In this document: positions 12,050 through 24,214 of the stretch, piece by piece
Numbering within the stretch: position 1 is the first letter of the stretch
How the letters are laid out: every line of letters starts with the position of its first letter
Assembly (NCBI GenBank): GCA_963576725.1
Contig: OY755252.1
Location: 25,812,722-25,876,721 of the forward strand
Source: Azorinus chamasolen
Taxonomy: Eukaryota; Mollusca; Bivalvia; Cardiida; Solecurtidae
Length of the DNA stretch: 64,000 nt
Direction of reading: 5' to 3'
The notes under the pieces: generated by a model
What the model was told of the DNA's origin: nothing
Database searches by the model: none
The model's input: only the letters and a program-made list of their open reading frames with translations
Position numbers and translations under genes: made by a program

Positions 12050-12889
12050 ATTTATCCTTGTCACGACAGCAAAACATAATTATTATTATTTGGTACCGAA
12101 TGTACCACAAAATGCACCGCAACGTATACCCGACTCTACTGGCTCTAGACTGTTGATGACGTCACTATAAAGGCGTTATTACGTCACTGGAATTCCAAAA
12201 AGTCACATTGCTTTAAAAAATGCTCAAAACAAAACCGTTGCCCCGGTTGGTTATGTGAGAAAAAGAACCTGTCACTTGACGATATCTAGACGATTTATGA
12301 TTCTTGATGTGGATTTATCTAAACACGGTAATTTCGCGACAAACAACTAGATCTAGTCTAGATCTAGATCTACTAGATCTAGTCTAGGCCTAAGAATATA
12401 AGTTTTGGAGAATGAAGTGAAAGAATTAGATCTATTTAGTTTAATGGGTATCGATTGAAATCAACAAATTCGCTTTGTTAAACTTTTTTTATTCAGTACT
12501 CGGTAGACGTAAATTTGTGTATAATATTCAGGAAATAAGCGTCTCGGTAAAAAAGTAGTTTCGGCTACAGGTCATGTGACCAACTGACATAATAACATCG
12601 GTCATGTGACCAACTGACATAATAACAAAAAGTTCATCAGGCACCTTGTTATCCGTCAGGAAAATAGGCACGTGACAGGATAAATGTGTATATATATATT
12701 TCATTTTTTGCTCAAACATCAAAATAATTTTAGTACACTTTTCATTACTAAAGTACTGGTATCACCCTAAGCATTCGGACAGACGGACTTCGGAAAATAG
12801 TGCAGACCCAGATCAAACTGCGCCTGGTGCAGTTGTTTGATAAGCACAATGTGCTACTCTGTCAGTCTAATTTATTTCAGATTTCCAGA

Positions 12890-13090
12890 CAAGATGCGTA
12901 AATTCAAACATTTTCATCAATAGCTCCTTTATTTCTCTACCAAACCATATACTGTGTCCATTCTGTCTATTTGAGATCCCTCTACCAAACCCTATACTGT
13001 GACCACTCTTTAGAATCGTGTCTTTGAGAGTGATCACAGTATATAGGGTTTGGTAGAGAAATGACGATTTTAGTATTAGGGTACACACCT
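12890..13090. repeat. Hairpin element, TGTGACCACTCTTTAGAATCG family
   Basis: Imperfect inverted repeat: CTCTACCAAACCATATACTG and GACCACTCTTTAGAATCG against GAGTGATCACAGTATATAGG and GTTTGGTAGAGAAATGACG. The left arm is partly duplicated. Relatives lie at 22950-23055 and 36738-36842. Confidence 0.7.
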
Positions 13091-13546
13091 TTGTCTGTAG
13101 CTATGAAATCAAAATGGTGCAACATTGACTAACACAGCCTTACAGGTTGGTGAAGAAATGTTTATAATTAGGATAGACTTTATTGTTTGTTTCATCCTTC
13201 ACCTGATAGAAACTGTCAAAACACATTGCCACGCCTGTACAAATGGAGTAGACCCAGGTCATGTAGACGTCATGTAGACGTCAGATCAGAGTCTGCTCTA
13301 TTTACTTATAACGCAATATGTATATCTGATTCTAGAGTTCCTGTAATGGCAAAATATTCCCCTGTTCATGTTACGATTATAAACGTCCAACTAATTAATA
13401 TTCATTACATGTACATGTACGTTTGATGTTTATTCCAAATTTTAATACCTACTGACTATTGATGGACTAATTAGTTATAATGAAATAAGAAAGGTGAAAT
13501 ATTGTAGCCATTTTGGAACCTAAAACAAATATATCAAAATCCATAA

Positions 13547-13598
13547 GCAAACAGCACAGACCCTGATCAGACGTCTGATCTGGGTTTACTCTGTTTGC
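13547..13598. repeat. Isolated short hairpin core
   Basis: GCAAACAGCACAGACCCTGA and ATCTGGGTTTACTCTGTTTGC surround CAGACGTCTG. The GCTCCT apex is deleted. Confidence 0.7.
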
Positions 13599-13792
13599 AA
13601 ATGCATGAAACTGCGTTTATATGAAGAAATGAGTTAATACAAGGCGCTGTGTTGAAGTCAAATTGTAACTCATTCCATAGTTTCGCATGCATCCAGCGAA
13701 AGCACTATAGAATACTTCAAAACAAACCTATGATGCATTTATTCGTGGCAGTTATTCACAATAAGTACATTTCTTCAAATGGTTAACCCTTT

Positions 13793-14027
13793 CCCTGTTC
13801 AGTATTCATGTCAGAAAAAATGACACCATGAATTTCTATTAGCTGAATTTTCATAATGTAAACATTCAATGGGATTTTATGCTCTGATAAAAAGTGTAAA
13901 ATCAGATCTATATCATGTCAGACAATCAGAGCAGACCCTGATTAGACGGTTCCTATAGGAACCGTTTGATCTGGGTCGACTCTGTTTGCAAATGCGTGAA
14001 AATGCGTTTATATGAAGAAAGGGCTAA
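13793..14027. mobile_element. TTAA-type MITE
   Basis: Left end TTAACCCTTTCCCTGTTCAG, right end GAAGAAAGGGCTAA. The hairpin apex here is GGTTCCTATAGGAACC. Confidence 0.75.
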
Positions 14028-14116
14028 ACGAATATGCACTATAAAAGTAATGCGGAAAACTGCACAACTTTCGCCCCGTATTAAGCTACCACATGCATTT
14101 GAAACTCATAATTAAT

Positions 14117-14321
14117 TACAGTAGAACCTGTCTCAAGCGACCAACAAACACAGGTATAACATTTATGGCGCTGTAAGGCAGGTGGTAGCTTAGTGCAGGT
14201 CAAACAGATTTAGCTTAATACAGGAGCTTTCTGCGATACTTTACCAGCATTAAGCAAAACCTGTTTTAAGACTCCTATGTTCACTACATAACTGCCCGCT
14301 TATAGGACAGGTTCTACTGTA
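14117..14321. mobile_element. pogo-like MITE
   Basis: TACAGTAGAACCTGTCTCAA to GGACAGGTTCTACTGTA, with GGCAGGTGGTAGCTTAGTGC in the hairpin. The apex is decayed. Confidence 0.8.
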
Positions 14322-14486
14322 TAACACTTTTTGGCAGTAACTTTAGAGGGATCTACTTAATTTTACAATTTTATTAAACTACAGAAAAAGGCGTTCTGAC
14401 AGTCTATTTACAAACCTTACCGGTAATGAAACAACATACAGAACATGTTTTTGACATGAAAGGAAATATCCGCAGTAGAATCTGTC

Positions 14487-14734
14487 TTAACTCTTTCTTT
14501 CATATAAACGGATTTTCACGCATTTGCAAACAGAGAAGACCCAGATCAGACGGCTCCTATAGGAGCCGTCTGATCAGGGTCTACTCTGTTTGCTAATGGA
14601 ATTTGAAATATGTTTCTTTACTTTCTGAAATGGCTACAATGCTCCACCTTCCATAATTCGTCATAACTATTATGTCCATGAGTATTCAGTAGGTATTGAA
14701 ATTTGGACAAAATATAGAAAAGGGAGAGGGTTAA
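14487..14734. mobile_element. TTAA-type MITE
   Basis: TTAACTCTTTCTTTCATATA to GGGAGAGGGTTAA. Well-preserved hairpin at 14526-14593 around GGCTCCTATAGGAGCC. Confidence 0.8.
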
Positions 14735-14749
14735 GCGACACTTCATTGA

Positions 14750-14969
14750 TTAACCATTTCCCTCATATCGTAAACATTTTTTCACGCATTTTAAACAGAG
14801 TAGACCCATATCAGACAGCTCCAAGGCAGACACTGTAGAATCAGGTTTATGTTTTCGTGTATAAGCAAACAGAGCAGACCCTAATCAGACGGCTCCTATA
14901 AGGCTTATGGTCTGGGTCTACTTTGTTTGCAAAGGCGAAAAAATGCGTAATTATGGAGTAAAGGGTTAA
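14750..14969. mobile_element. TTAA-type MITE sharing its right end
   Basis: TTAACCATTTCCCTCATATC to GGAGTAAAGGGTTAA. Its right TTAA also serves as the left end of the next element. Confidence 0.7.
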
Positions 14970-15312
14970 ACCCTTTCTTTCATGAGTACTTATGTAAGAA
15001 TGATGTATGTTTGAATGTCAATTGGCTTAATTTTTATAATGGCATGTACACAAGAAATGTGTTGGTCCTGGTAAAAAACCGTCGAATCAGATGTTTATAC
15101 TTCAATAAGCAAACAGAGAAGCTGTTTGATCGCGGGGGGGGGGGGGGGGGGGCACTCTGTTTGCTTATGAAATTATATCAGATCCGACTCGTCATTTCTA
15201 CCAGTACCAAAAAATTAAGGCATGTGTTTCTATACCATTATAAAAAATCAGCTAATAAATATTAATGGTTTCATCTTTTTCCGACATAAATATTCAACAG
15301 GGAAAGGGTTAA
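14966..15312. mobile_element. TTAA-type MITE with a G19 tract in its hairpin
   Basis: TTAAACCCTTTCTTTCATGA to GGGAAAGGGTTAA. Hairpin arms GCAAACAGAG and CACTCTGTTTGC remain, but the apex is replaced by 19 consecutive G at 15134-15152. Confidence 0.65.
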
Positions 15313-16228
15313 AAACCACTGACAACCAACCTTAAGTTACGAATTCAGCTAAAAATGTATACCTGACATTACCCGGCAACAGAAATAAAAGTTCTGAAAA
15401 CATTGACGCTTTTTCACGTGCTTGCAAACAGAGTAGACCCGGATCAGGGTATTCTTTGTTTTCTTATGAATTTATGTCGGGTCTGCCTATACAGTTTTTC
15501 CAATACCAAAACATCCTCAGTACATATGCTATTATAATTTTTTTTTAATAAATATTCATGATATCAGTATTTCTTACAAGAATAGTCACGGAGTAAAGGG
15601 TCCCAGTCAATTTATATGTGTATTACGATGTCGGCTCTTAATTCTGGGTGAAATTTCATGCCTTATGATTTTATATAAATTTGCAACAAATAACGTTTTT
15701 GTCATGATTGACAGTATAGTATCCTGTGATAGGAACTTTGTGACACATCTTTAGAAATGCATGTACTTTTGTAACTCTAATCAATTATACCCTTTAGATA
15801 TGACCCTTTATATATCAAATACAGTTAATACTTGTGTATTTTACCAATATTTAACTTTATTCTGATTACAATTTTGTACTGTGTATTACCCATGCTTTGA
15901 AAAGCTTATATCTTTCAATTCCACAGGTTGTCACTGTTGTTATTTTTGTTGCATAGTCATGATAGTCGACAAATAGTTTATTGTAGACCTGTCGTGTTAT
16001 TTGTTGTACAACCGACTCCAAATAAAGATTTTTGTATCGCGTAAATTTTTTGCTTTTAGAAATAGCCTGACAGATTTAACATTTAGTCGTCTAGCAGTAG
16101 CACTTGTCTCAATAAGTTTTCAAAATTTATTTATCTTACATTTCGTTTTTAAAACATGATCAAAGCATCTTCTGGATCCAAACTGTTTTCATAGGTAATC
16201 ACTCATCCACCTGCAGCAAGAGGAAGGC
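15313..16228. other. Mostly unique AT-rich DNA
   Basis: A broken hairpin copy (about 15420-15600) ending GGAGTAAAGGG is the only repeat recognised. An AATAAA occurs at 16019-16024 on the plus strand, but no supporting coding exon was found upstream. Confidence 0.5.
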
Positions 16229-16454
16229 TACAATAAAACCTCTCTATAACGGTCACTAAAGTGTGTTAACTAGTTTGTATTTAGGGCAGGTGGCTGCTTA
16301 AAGCAAGGCGAAAGTAAAACAGAACGCTCCTATAGGCGAAAGTAAAACTATAGGAGCGTTCTGTTTTACTTTCACCTCGCTTTAAGCAGCCACCTGCCTT
16401 TAAAACAAAATATTTCATGTAATTTAGTGGCCGTTATAGAGAGGTTTTTCTGTA
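16229..16454. mobile_element. pogo-like MITE with apex duplication
   Basis: TACAATAAAACCTCTCTATA to ATAGAGAGGTTTTTCTGTA. The apex, normally GCTCCTATAGGAGC, contains an extra GCGAAAGTAAAACTATAG copied from the arm. Confidence 0.8.
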
Positions 16455-18157
16455 TTGTGTTTATGCATTACGCTTAAGCACACTGCTGACACATTTGTGA
16501 TAACATTGGCAAACAGTTTAATCAAGATCTGACGCCGAGTTACGCGGCATCATTGTTTTGACATAGATGGAAGATTGGATTTTGACATAGATGGAAGATT
16601 GGTGACGACAATTGCTCAGCGTGCAGAAAGTTAACCGTTTACCGTATAGAAACACCTTACACATGTGCAAACCTAGTAGATCCAGATTAGAGATTTTCTG
16701 TAGGAGCCATTGGACCTGCGTCAGTTCTGTTTTCTAAACCCTTTACTCCATGAATATCTATTAAGAAATAATGAATATACAATAACAATTAACTTTTGTT
16801 TTATAATTGCATTATGAACAAAGGAATGTTTGACCTTAATTATTCGACATATATTAGGCATGTCCAACAAATGAATAAGAATGTCTCCAATTTCAAAGAA
16901 AGGCCATATCAATGGATCGTCTTTTTCAAAGTTCAGCTGGTTATTTATAGGACATTCCTTTAGGTCGATTAATTCAAGTTTCTTGCTGTATCTACCCTTC
17001 GAAACTAAAACAAAAGTGTCATTATAGTCAACGGATATAGTAAATGTACAGAAACCAACAATTCCTAGCCAACACCGTCGTTAAATGATGTGTAGGCTAA
17101 CTATTGCTTAGCCTATACACAGGGATACATAGGTTGTTTACTGGTGTTTTTGCCCACCAGTTAACTGCGCATGCGTAAAATCGATAGGTTTGTTTACAAA
17201 CGCCGATTCGCCCTATATGTTAGTTGGAACATTGTAGCCATTTTACGAAGTATATGAACATATCTATCTAAGCCCATTAGCAACCAGAGCAGACCCTGAT
17301 CAGACGGCTCATATATGAGCCATCTGGTCTGGGTCTACCCTATTTGCAGATGCGTGAAAACACGTATATAATGATGAGGGAAAGGGTTGCATATGACAAC
17401 CTATTTCGGAGACCTCGGTTATTATCGTCGTATAAATCTATTTTTATTTACTGGAGAATTTCCCATTAGCATCTATTTTACGAACAGAACTTTCGACAAA
17501 CTTCCATGCTAAATATAAGCGTAAATTTGAATTTCTGTATTATATGGCGTTTTGACTGAACTCTAGGAAGTTGATAAAAATATCTGTATAACAGAATGCA
17601 TTACATTTGGTGTGGTTAGGTTAATACAGATCGATTGCATGGATTTCGACTTGCGAAGTAGCTAATTATTATAAGCATGGTGTTTTGAAATAACTACTAG
17701 TTCGTAAGAATGACCCCAGGATTTTCATCACATTAGCTGACTGTATCTGGATTTTGTACTTCGAGTTTGGCCATGTGTAGGGCGTAAAAAGTAAAAAGGC
17801 TATATGCCGGTCTAGGCATATTAACTAATCAAAACACAGTTACCTCAAAATACTAGTGGGTCATATGCAAATTACAATGTTACATAGTTCCTGATTTGTG
17901 GAAAACTAGAACAAGAATGAAAATAGACAGCTAGCCGCTGAAAAAGGGAATGACTACAAAAATATTAATGCTAGATTTATGACCCTTTTGTACAACACTT
18001 TCTCTCATAATACTTCTTCATATGTGAAGTTTCAAATGAATTGAGTCAGTAGACTAAAAGTTATTGTCGGGACAAGAATATACATGTATGAAAAGGGTAA
18101 GAGCTGTTTGAGGAGTTATCTGCATTACTTCCATTCTACACTAAGTCATATGCCATA
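16455..18157. other. No gene seen; one hairpin fragment
   Basis: AT-rich unique sequence. A hairpin core at 17280-17347 (GCAACCAGAGCAGACCCTGA, apex GGCTCATATATGAGCC) and GGAAAGGGTT at 17387 mark a TTAA-type MITE remnant. No open frame shows family features. Confidence 0.5.
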
Positions 18158-18352
18158 TACAGTAAAACCCCGCTAATGCGACCACCTAAAAGAGGTATAA
18201 TTCTAGGTTGTAGAGGCAGGTGGTAGCTTAATGCAGGACACAAGTAATGCAGAGCTTTCTGAATTACTTTTGCCCTACATTAAGCAGCCACCTACTTATA
18301 AAGACAGATATGTTTATTCATTAAGTGGTCACATTAGAGGGGTTCTACTGTA
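18158..18352. mobile_element. pogo-like MITE, ATGCGACC subfamily
   Basis: TACAGTAAAACCCCGCTAAT to AGGGGTTCTACTGTA, with GCAGGTGGTAGCTTAATGCA in the arm. The same subfamily is at 38393 and 51972. Confidence 0.8.
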
Positions 18353-18599
18353 CTTCGCTTCCATTGCCGATTGTCGGTACGCGGTTACCTATGCATACTG
18401 TTTGTATCCAGGTGGTACGTTGGCTGTTTGATGGAAAATTGAGAAAAGTGGGCCAGTTCGTTTTCTGCCTTAGCCTAGTTCGTCTTACATCTGGTTTTCC
18501 AGTTTCAAGGTTGTTAGTGATAGTTTTAGCCGACAATGTCGCTGGAAAGCAACTCATATGCATACTTGGATGGGCGAACCAGTAATTACCTTTGCACGT

Positions 18600-18675
18600 A
18601 GTTTGGATCCAGATGAGACGCCGGACAACTCGACGGACAACTCGACACCTCATCAGGATCCAAACTGTTTGATAC
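18600..18675. repeat. GGATCCAGATGAGACGCC hairpin fragment
   Basis: TTTGGATCCAGATGAGACGC on one side and CCTCATCAGGATCCAAACTG on the other, with ACAACTCG duplicated at the apex. Related to the array at 29856-30981. Confidence 0.65.
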
Positions 18676-18919
18676 TCCTATCTTGTATATGTGAAGAAAT
18701 TGAAGAAAATTCCACTCCGATACTTAAAGCAGACGATAATGTTTGCAGACGAAAATTATTTTGCTCTAAAAGAGTTTGATCATTATCGGCCATATGCCAA
18801 TGCATCAATTGTCAAAGATACCGTCTTCTGGTTGAAGAGACCGTCCTGAGTCATGCATCAGTGTCTGGAACACAGTAGCAAAGAAGGAAAGTGGAGGAAT
18901 TTAGTGTTATCACCTTACA

Positions 18920-19010
18920 TTACATATCGAGGGTTTGGGGCAAAACTATTGTAACTCCTTCACCTTGTGAAGGAGTTACAATAGTTTTGCACCAAGCCCT
19001 AGATATGTAA
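18920..19010. repeat. 91-bp hairpin
   Basis: Arms TTACATATCGAGGGTTTGGG plus GCAAAACTATTGTAACTCC and the complementary GGAGTTACAATAGTTTTGC plus CCCTAGATATGTAA. A few mismatches. Confidence 0.75.
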
Positions 19011-19075
19011 ATGTCACATAGGAAACTTTATTAACTTCCTGAATATCCAGGTCAGAAATAAAGATTCTATGAATG

Positions 19076-19314
19076 TTAACCCTTTCCCTGATGAATATGC
19101 ATATAGGAAATAATGACGTTATAAATATTAATATGATTATTTTTATAATGGCTTATGAACATAAAAAATGACATTTTGGCTCAGGAAGAAGCTGTAGAAT
19201 CCGATCTATATTACATCATTAGCAAACAGAGCAGACTCCTACAGGAGCCGTCTGATCTGAGTCTACTCGGTTTGCAGATGCGTCAAATTGCGCCTACATA
19301 AGGGAAATGGTTAA
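19076..19314. mobile_element. TTAA-type MITE
   Basis: TTAACCCTTTCCCTGATGAA to CATAAGGGAAATGGTTAA. The hairpin has a shortened left arm (AGCAGACTCCTACAGGAGCC). Confidence 0.8.
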
Positions 19315-20399
19315 TTAGCTGAAGTGTTATAATGGCAATTATCTCGGGTCTGCTCTGTTTGCTTTGGACATTGTACAAATCTGATTATACAGTTTTTATC
19401 AAAGTAAATACTTCACTTGAATATTTTATACTATAACAAATCAGCTCAAAGATATTGATTGTGTCATTAAAATGAAAAATGAATATCGAACAGGTAAACT
19501 GTTAAAGAGTGGTTTAGGGTTCGGTAGACAGAGACATGATTTATTAATTGAATACGCACATTTAGCTACATATACAAATTCAAGACAGCATCTTAATCGG
19601 GAACCAGCTTAGATGTATAAATAGTATAAAGTACTGTATGTAAATTTCTGCAAATTGAGACAATAATAAGGAAGAAACTAAGTCTGGAACCAGTTTGACA
19701 TTGGAAATTAACATATAATCAAAGTACTGACAGTACTGAAGGTTTCGGACCATATATATGTCGATTGTGACTATACAATACGAACAAGCTTGGTAGGGAA
19801 GGACTGGTACCATTGATACATAGTAAGATGACCTCTAAAGCATTATTTCCTGAACTAAAGTGGTGTTTAATGGAACTGTTTGTTAAAATTGACAGGTCAT
19901 CTGAACATAATTGCTGTGAACTTTTCTGAAAATCCTGTCAGTGTTTAAGATATTGTTTAAAGAAATAAATTGATGACTAATAGCACACAGTGCAGTTCCA
20001 ATAGCTCACTGTGTGCCTGAAGTTTACTTAAATTGATATTTGAATGTAATAAAGAGCCATTACTCTATTATTATTTAGCCGACGTTGGCGTCATATAATG
20101 TGTCCCATGCACCTATCCATGTAAATACCCCGTCGAATTTATATGAAATCTGAGCAAGCTGTTCCAAGATATGACTTCTAACAGTCACATTTCCTATATG
20201 GCTATCTGAAAGCAACAAAGGGTCATATTTCTGCTACTAACTGATGGATTGTAACAGTGTTTGGCGCACATCAATCACTTATCCATCTATACACTACAAC
20301 CAAGTTTGGATAAATTATATATGCCACGTGAATCTAAATATCATACAGTTAACAAAATCTAATTGTAACAGAATATGTTGCAGAATGTCCCCTAAACGA
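19315..20399. other. No gene seen
   Basis: AT-rich sequence. A stretch at about 19640-19700 (TTGAGACAATAATAAGGAAG) recurs at 22739-22765, so it is a low-copy dispersed repeat. A TTAA-type remnant reads GGTCTGCTCTGTTTGC near 19347. Confidence 0.5.
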
Positions 20400-21120
20400 A
20401 ACTTACAACTGTTATTGGTGAGTAAAATCTCTAAATTTCAACCAATAACAGGCCATTAGTGATCACTTGGTTACCATAGCAACCAACGCTTTTGAAACAA
20501 CTGCATATATATCCCTACTGACCAATTTTCCGAAAAATCTAATATGTAAATTGTGACCCATTCAGAGGACACTACTCCATTACCATGGCAACCAAGTATT
20601 TCAAAACAACTTGACTGAGTTTGGGATACCCAAATATCCCTAAATGCCAATTTTCAGCAAATTTGAATATCTAAAATTTTGACCAATCAGATCTCACCAT
20701 TCAGTTTCCATACCAACAAATCATTTCGAAAGACATACCAATCATTTCTGAGTGTCAAAATATCCCGACATACCAATTTTCGGCAAAATCGAACAATATC
20801 TGAATTTGTCGAAAAAGATCTAAATTTTCGACCAATCAGAGCCACCATTCAGTTACTATGGCAACCAATTCTTTAAAAAGACCTACAAATTAGTCCTGAG
20901 TGCCAAAATATACCGTTATACCAATTTTTAGCAAAATCAACCAATACATGTATTTTCGAAACACATACCAATTGATTTGGAGTACTAAAATATCCCATGA
21001 TACTAATTTTCAGCAAAAAATCGAATGATATATAACTTCGCCAAACAATATCTAAATTTCGACCAATTATAGCCAACCATTTAGTTATGGTGATTTTCAA
21101 AAAAATAAAAAGTGGGGTGT
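20400..21120. repeat. Diverged ~150-bp tandem repeat
   Basis: Recurring blocks in order: ACCAATTTTC-GCAAAATC, then TCTAAATTTCGACCAATCA, then CCATTCAGTTACTATGGCAA, then GAGTGCCAAAATATCCC. Four or five poorly conserved units. No coding signal. Confidence 0.6.
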
Positions 21121-21129
21121 ACATCTGCA

Positions 21130-22940
21130 TGTATCAAGCAATATTCATATGAAGTTTCATTAGGATCGGACTATTACTTAGTCTTACTGAGAAATGCGTT
21201 GGACAAGTTCATGACGGAAGAAGAATAATTGGAAGAATCAGAATCGGAAGAAAGAATAATAAGAATAGGAAACGGAGCAAACACAATATGTCCCTCTACT
21301 TCATTTTGGGACATTATTATATACCAGGGGGTGAAAATAACAGCATGCTTGTATGTTAACACAGATTAATGCTGGGGAAAAGCTTAAACACACACTACAA
21401 ACAAAAATTTGTCAAGAATTATATACGTTCAGCATATGTTATAATTAACATTATGTAACACATACAATAAAATAAGTCCACTATATCTCTTTTATAACTA
21501 CCAACTCTCTATAATTGGAGTAATTATCCTTAAATGCTTACAACCTGGTACCAAGTCTCCTAAGACATTACACACATTATAAACATGGATCTTAGAGAAC
21601 TGAAAAGTCTATGATCATTGTTTACGATGCTTGTCACACATGATGTAAAAATATAATTATGATCTTCCAAACTCAACATAAATACTTCTGATGCATTCAG
21701 AATACAGATTGCTTTTGAGACTCAAGGTTATCCATATAACTCCGGGACGTTTCTCTACGGTCCGTGCTCCTTCGTGCAGAAGGGTCGGTGCCGAATATTA
21801 TGATTTTTTTTAGCTTTCTTCAACTTCAACTATAACTACTTATTATGCACTGAATATTAAATTTACGTATTTCAAATGATAAATATGGACAATATTAGCC
21901 AATAAGCTCGATAAAAGGTTTTTCTTAAATTGTTGCCGATTTTAGGCTGCGAAATTCATATCCGCGGATATGAGTCATATCCGTCATATCGGGTGTTTAT
22001 ACTGTATCCTGCAATTTCCAGTCGTTATCTTCATTCCCATAGTTCGTGTTTAATGTGTAGAGATTGACGATGTTCCGACCATTATTCATTACTGTTTTCT
22101 CCGTAACGTTGTCTGTACCAATCCGACAAATTCACGAAATGCTTGTAGATTTCAAAATATCCGCCCGACTTTCAGAAGTCGATTACTTTCAGGGCCATTT
22201 TTACCGGCGCTCTGTAGTATATATTCATACGCTACCAAATTTATCATATAACGTAGCATTTTACATGGCAAAATTATTGGTAATTGAAACAGTTGCATCC
22301 GCATTTTAATAAATGACACAAATACCAAATGAAGAATTATCGATATCGTTTATCCAACGCATTGTACTTGGAACTATATTTTTGTCTAGGGGTGTTAACA
22401 AAATCACATTTTTTGGCAAAATGAAAGTAGAAATACGGGTGAAATTCACCCGTAGATAACTAAATCGTTTAATCGGCGCTACGTGATAAACATTCTGTCA
22501 ACGTTAAACCATTCAAAATTTCTGCATTTGGGCTAATGAACATATGCATTGTAAGCATAAATTGATATTTCGTAGTATAACAGTGGTCTGTTTGCGCATT
22601 ATGGGATATGAATTTCTTTATAAATTTGCTTGAGGCATGCCATGGGGATGCATTACTATTAAGTTTCGGAAAGTAGTCCGAAATCTAAAAATGTATTCAT
22701 GATCTTAAGTATCTTACGGGCAAAATTTGCTTCAATTTGAGACAATAATAAGGAAGGAACATAGTCTGGAACCGGCTTAATATTCGGAATAAAGATGATA
22801 AAGATGTTGAAGATCTTGAGTATTTCATAGACACACTTTCTTTGCAAATTTAGACGATACTATAACAGTATGGTTATAGCAAAGACATATAAAATATGAT
22901 CATCTTTAATAGAGGTTAAAATAAGATACGTAAATTAAAA
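21130..22940. other. No gene seen
   Basis: Unique AT-rich DNA. Notable only for a perfect 16-bp palindrome CATATCCGCGGATATG near 21957 and the small hairpin CGGGTGAAATTCACCCG near 22437. Confidence 0.5.
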
Positions 22941-22949
22941 CATTTTCAA

Positions 22950-23055
22950 GAATAACTCCTTTATTTTTCCTCCAAACGCTATATTGTGACCACTCTTTAG
23001 AATCGTCTCAAAGGGACGATTCTAAAGAGTGGTCACAACATAGGGTTTGGTGGAG
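22950..23055. repeat. Hairpin, TGTGACCACTCTTTAGAATCG family
   Basis: ACCACTCTTTAGAATCGTC pairs perfectly with GACGATTCTAAAGAGTGGT across a CAAAGG loop. Outer arms are CTCCAAACGCTATATTGTG and CACAACATAGGGTTTGGTGG. Confidence 0.8.
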
Positions 23056-23102
23056 AAAGGACGATTTTGGGTACGCGCCTTTATCTATTGCTCTGGTTAA
23101 CC

Positions 23103-23384
23103 TTAACCCATTACATCATAGGCTATTTTAATACCCAATACCTCATAGGCTATTTTTAGACCCATTACCTCATAGGCTAATTTTAGATACAACCTCTTTG
23201 AATAAATCTACTGAAAAGGAGCATTAACCAGAGAAAAGGGAAAATTTTAGAATTTGTAGTTTGAACCCATTGTGATAAATAGAGTATTTGCTCCAAAGGA
23301 GCAAATGCTCTATTTATCACAATGGTTTCACAAAGTGACGTCTACAGAGTCGTCAAAAGTCGTCAATATGAGGGAATGGGTTAA
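23103..23384. mobile_element. TTAA-type MITE, AAAGGAGCATTAAC family
   Basis: TTAACCCATTACATCATAGG to ATGAGGGAATGGGTTAA. The central hairpin reads TGTGATAAATAGAGTATTTG and CAAATGCTCTATTTATCACA around GCTCCAAAGGAGC. Confidence 0.75.
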
Positions 23385-23444
23385 GTGTGCTCAGTAATAC
23401 TTGTTTTAGATGTACCACGACCTCTGAATAATGACCTTTGGAAA

Positions 23445-24210
23445 TACAGTAAAAACCCGTTAATGCGACCACCCAAAACTGGTATAATTCCTATTCTTGC
23501 ACAAAACGTGCTGTTGTAGTCCCGCTAGACCATGTATTAACAAGGCGATTCTCGTGCTCACGCGCTGTTGTTGACCGGTTTTAATTATACCTATTCGGGG
23601 CATAAGGTAAACAATGCACGCGAATGCTATAGCGTTTTGTAGGTGAACACCGGTGCGAGTATTTCAGGGGCACCGACAATGAACTGTTTTTAGTGATATA
23701 CATATTGAATGAAATTCCGTGTAAACGGTATTAGATACAATCATGATTTGACGTCAGAAAAAGAAAACAAACCAGTGGCCCGGAAACAGCATACATCGAA
23801 CGAGGTGTCAAGGAAGTGTATAGTTTTGCTGCCGTAACTTTGCTTGTATTTGGAAGAATTAAATTGATGCAGGAAAGCAGAAAATTGGTTTTATGCAAGA
23901 ATAGCGTTAATACACGTTTGTTTTCGGGCAATAACATCTGCAGTGTCCCTCGGGAATGTTGTTGCCCTCGCCCTTCGGGCTCGGGCCAACAACAGTCCCT
24001 CGGGACACTGCAAATGTTATTGCCCGAAAAAACGTGTATTAACCCTCTAGTGGTAGGTGCAGGCGGTTGCTTAATGCAGGACAAAAGTAATGAAGAATGC
24101 TCATATAGGAGCTTTCTTCATTGCTTTCGCCCTGCATTAAGCAACCACCTGCTTATAAAGACAGTAAAGTTTATTCATTATGTGGTCGCATTAGAGGGAT
24201 TCTACTTCAC
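23445..24210. mobile_element. Larger pogo-like element with nested GC-rich hairpin
   Basis: Left end TACAGTAAAAACCCGTTAAT and right end GTGGTCGCATTAGAGGGATT match the ATGCGACC subfamily, but 765 bp apart instead of ~200. The usual short hairpin survives at the right (24062-24160). The extra ~550 bp includes a hairpin at about 23910-24040: TACACGTTTGTTTTCGGGCA pairs with TGCCCGAAAAAACGTGTA, and GCAGTGTCCCTCGGG with its complement. No transposase frame. Confidence 0.65.
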
Positions 24211-24214
24211 CGTC

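Noticed and set aside
16019..16024. AATAAA as the end of a plus-strand gene
   Set aside because: No coding exon could be found upstream; AATAAA is common in AT-rich DNA.
22064..22309. 81-residue plus-strand open frame
   Set aside because: Hydrophobic start looks signal-like, but there is no domain, no repeat of the pattern and no partner exon nearby.
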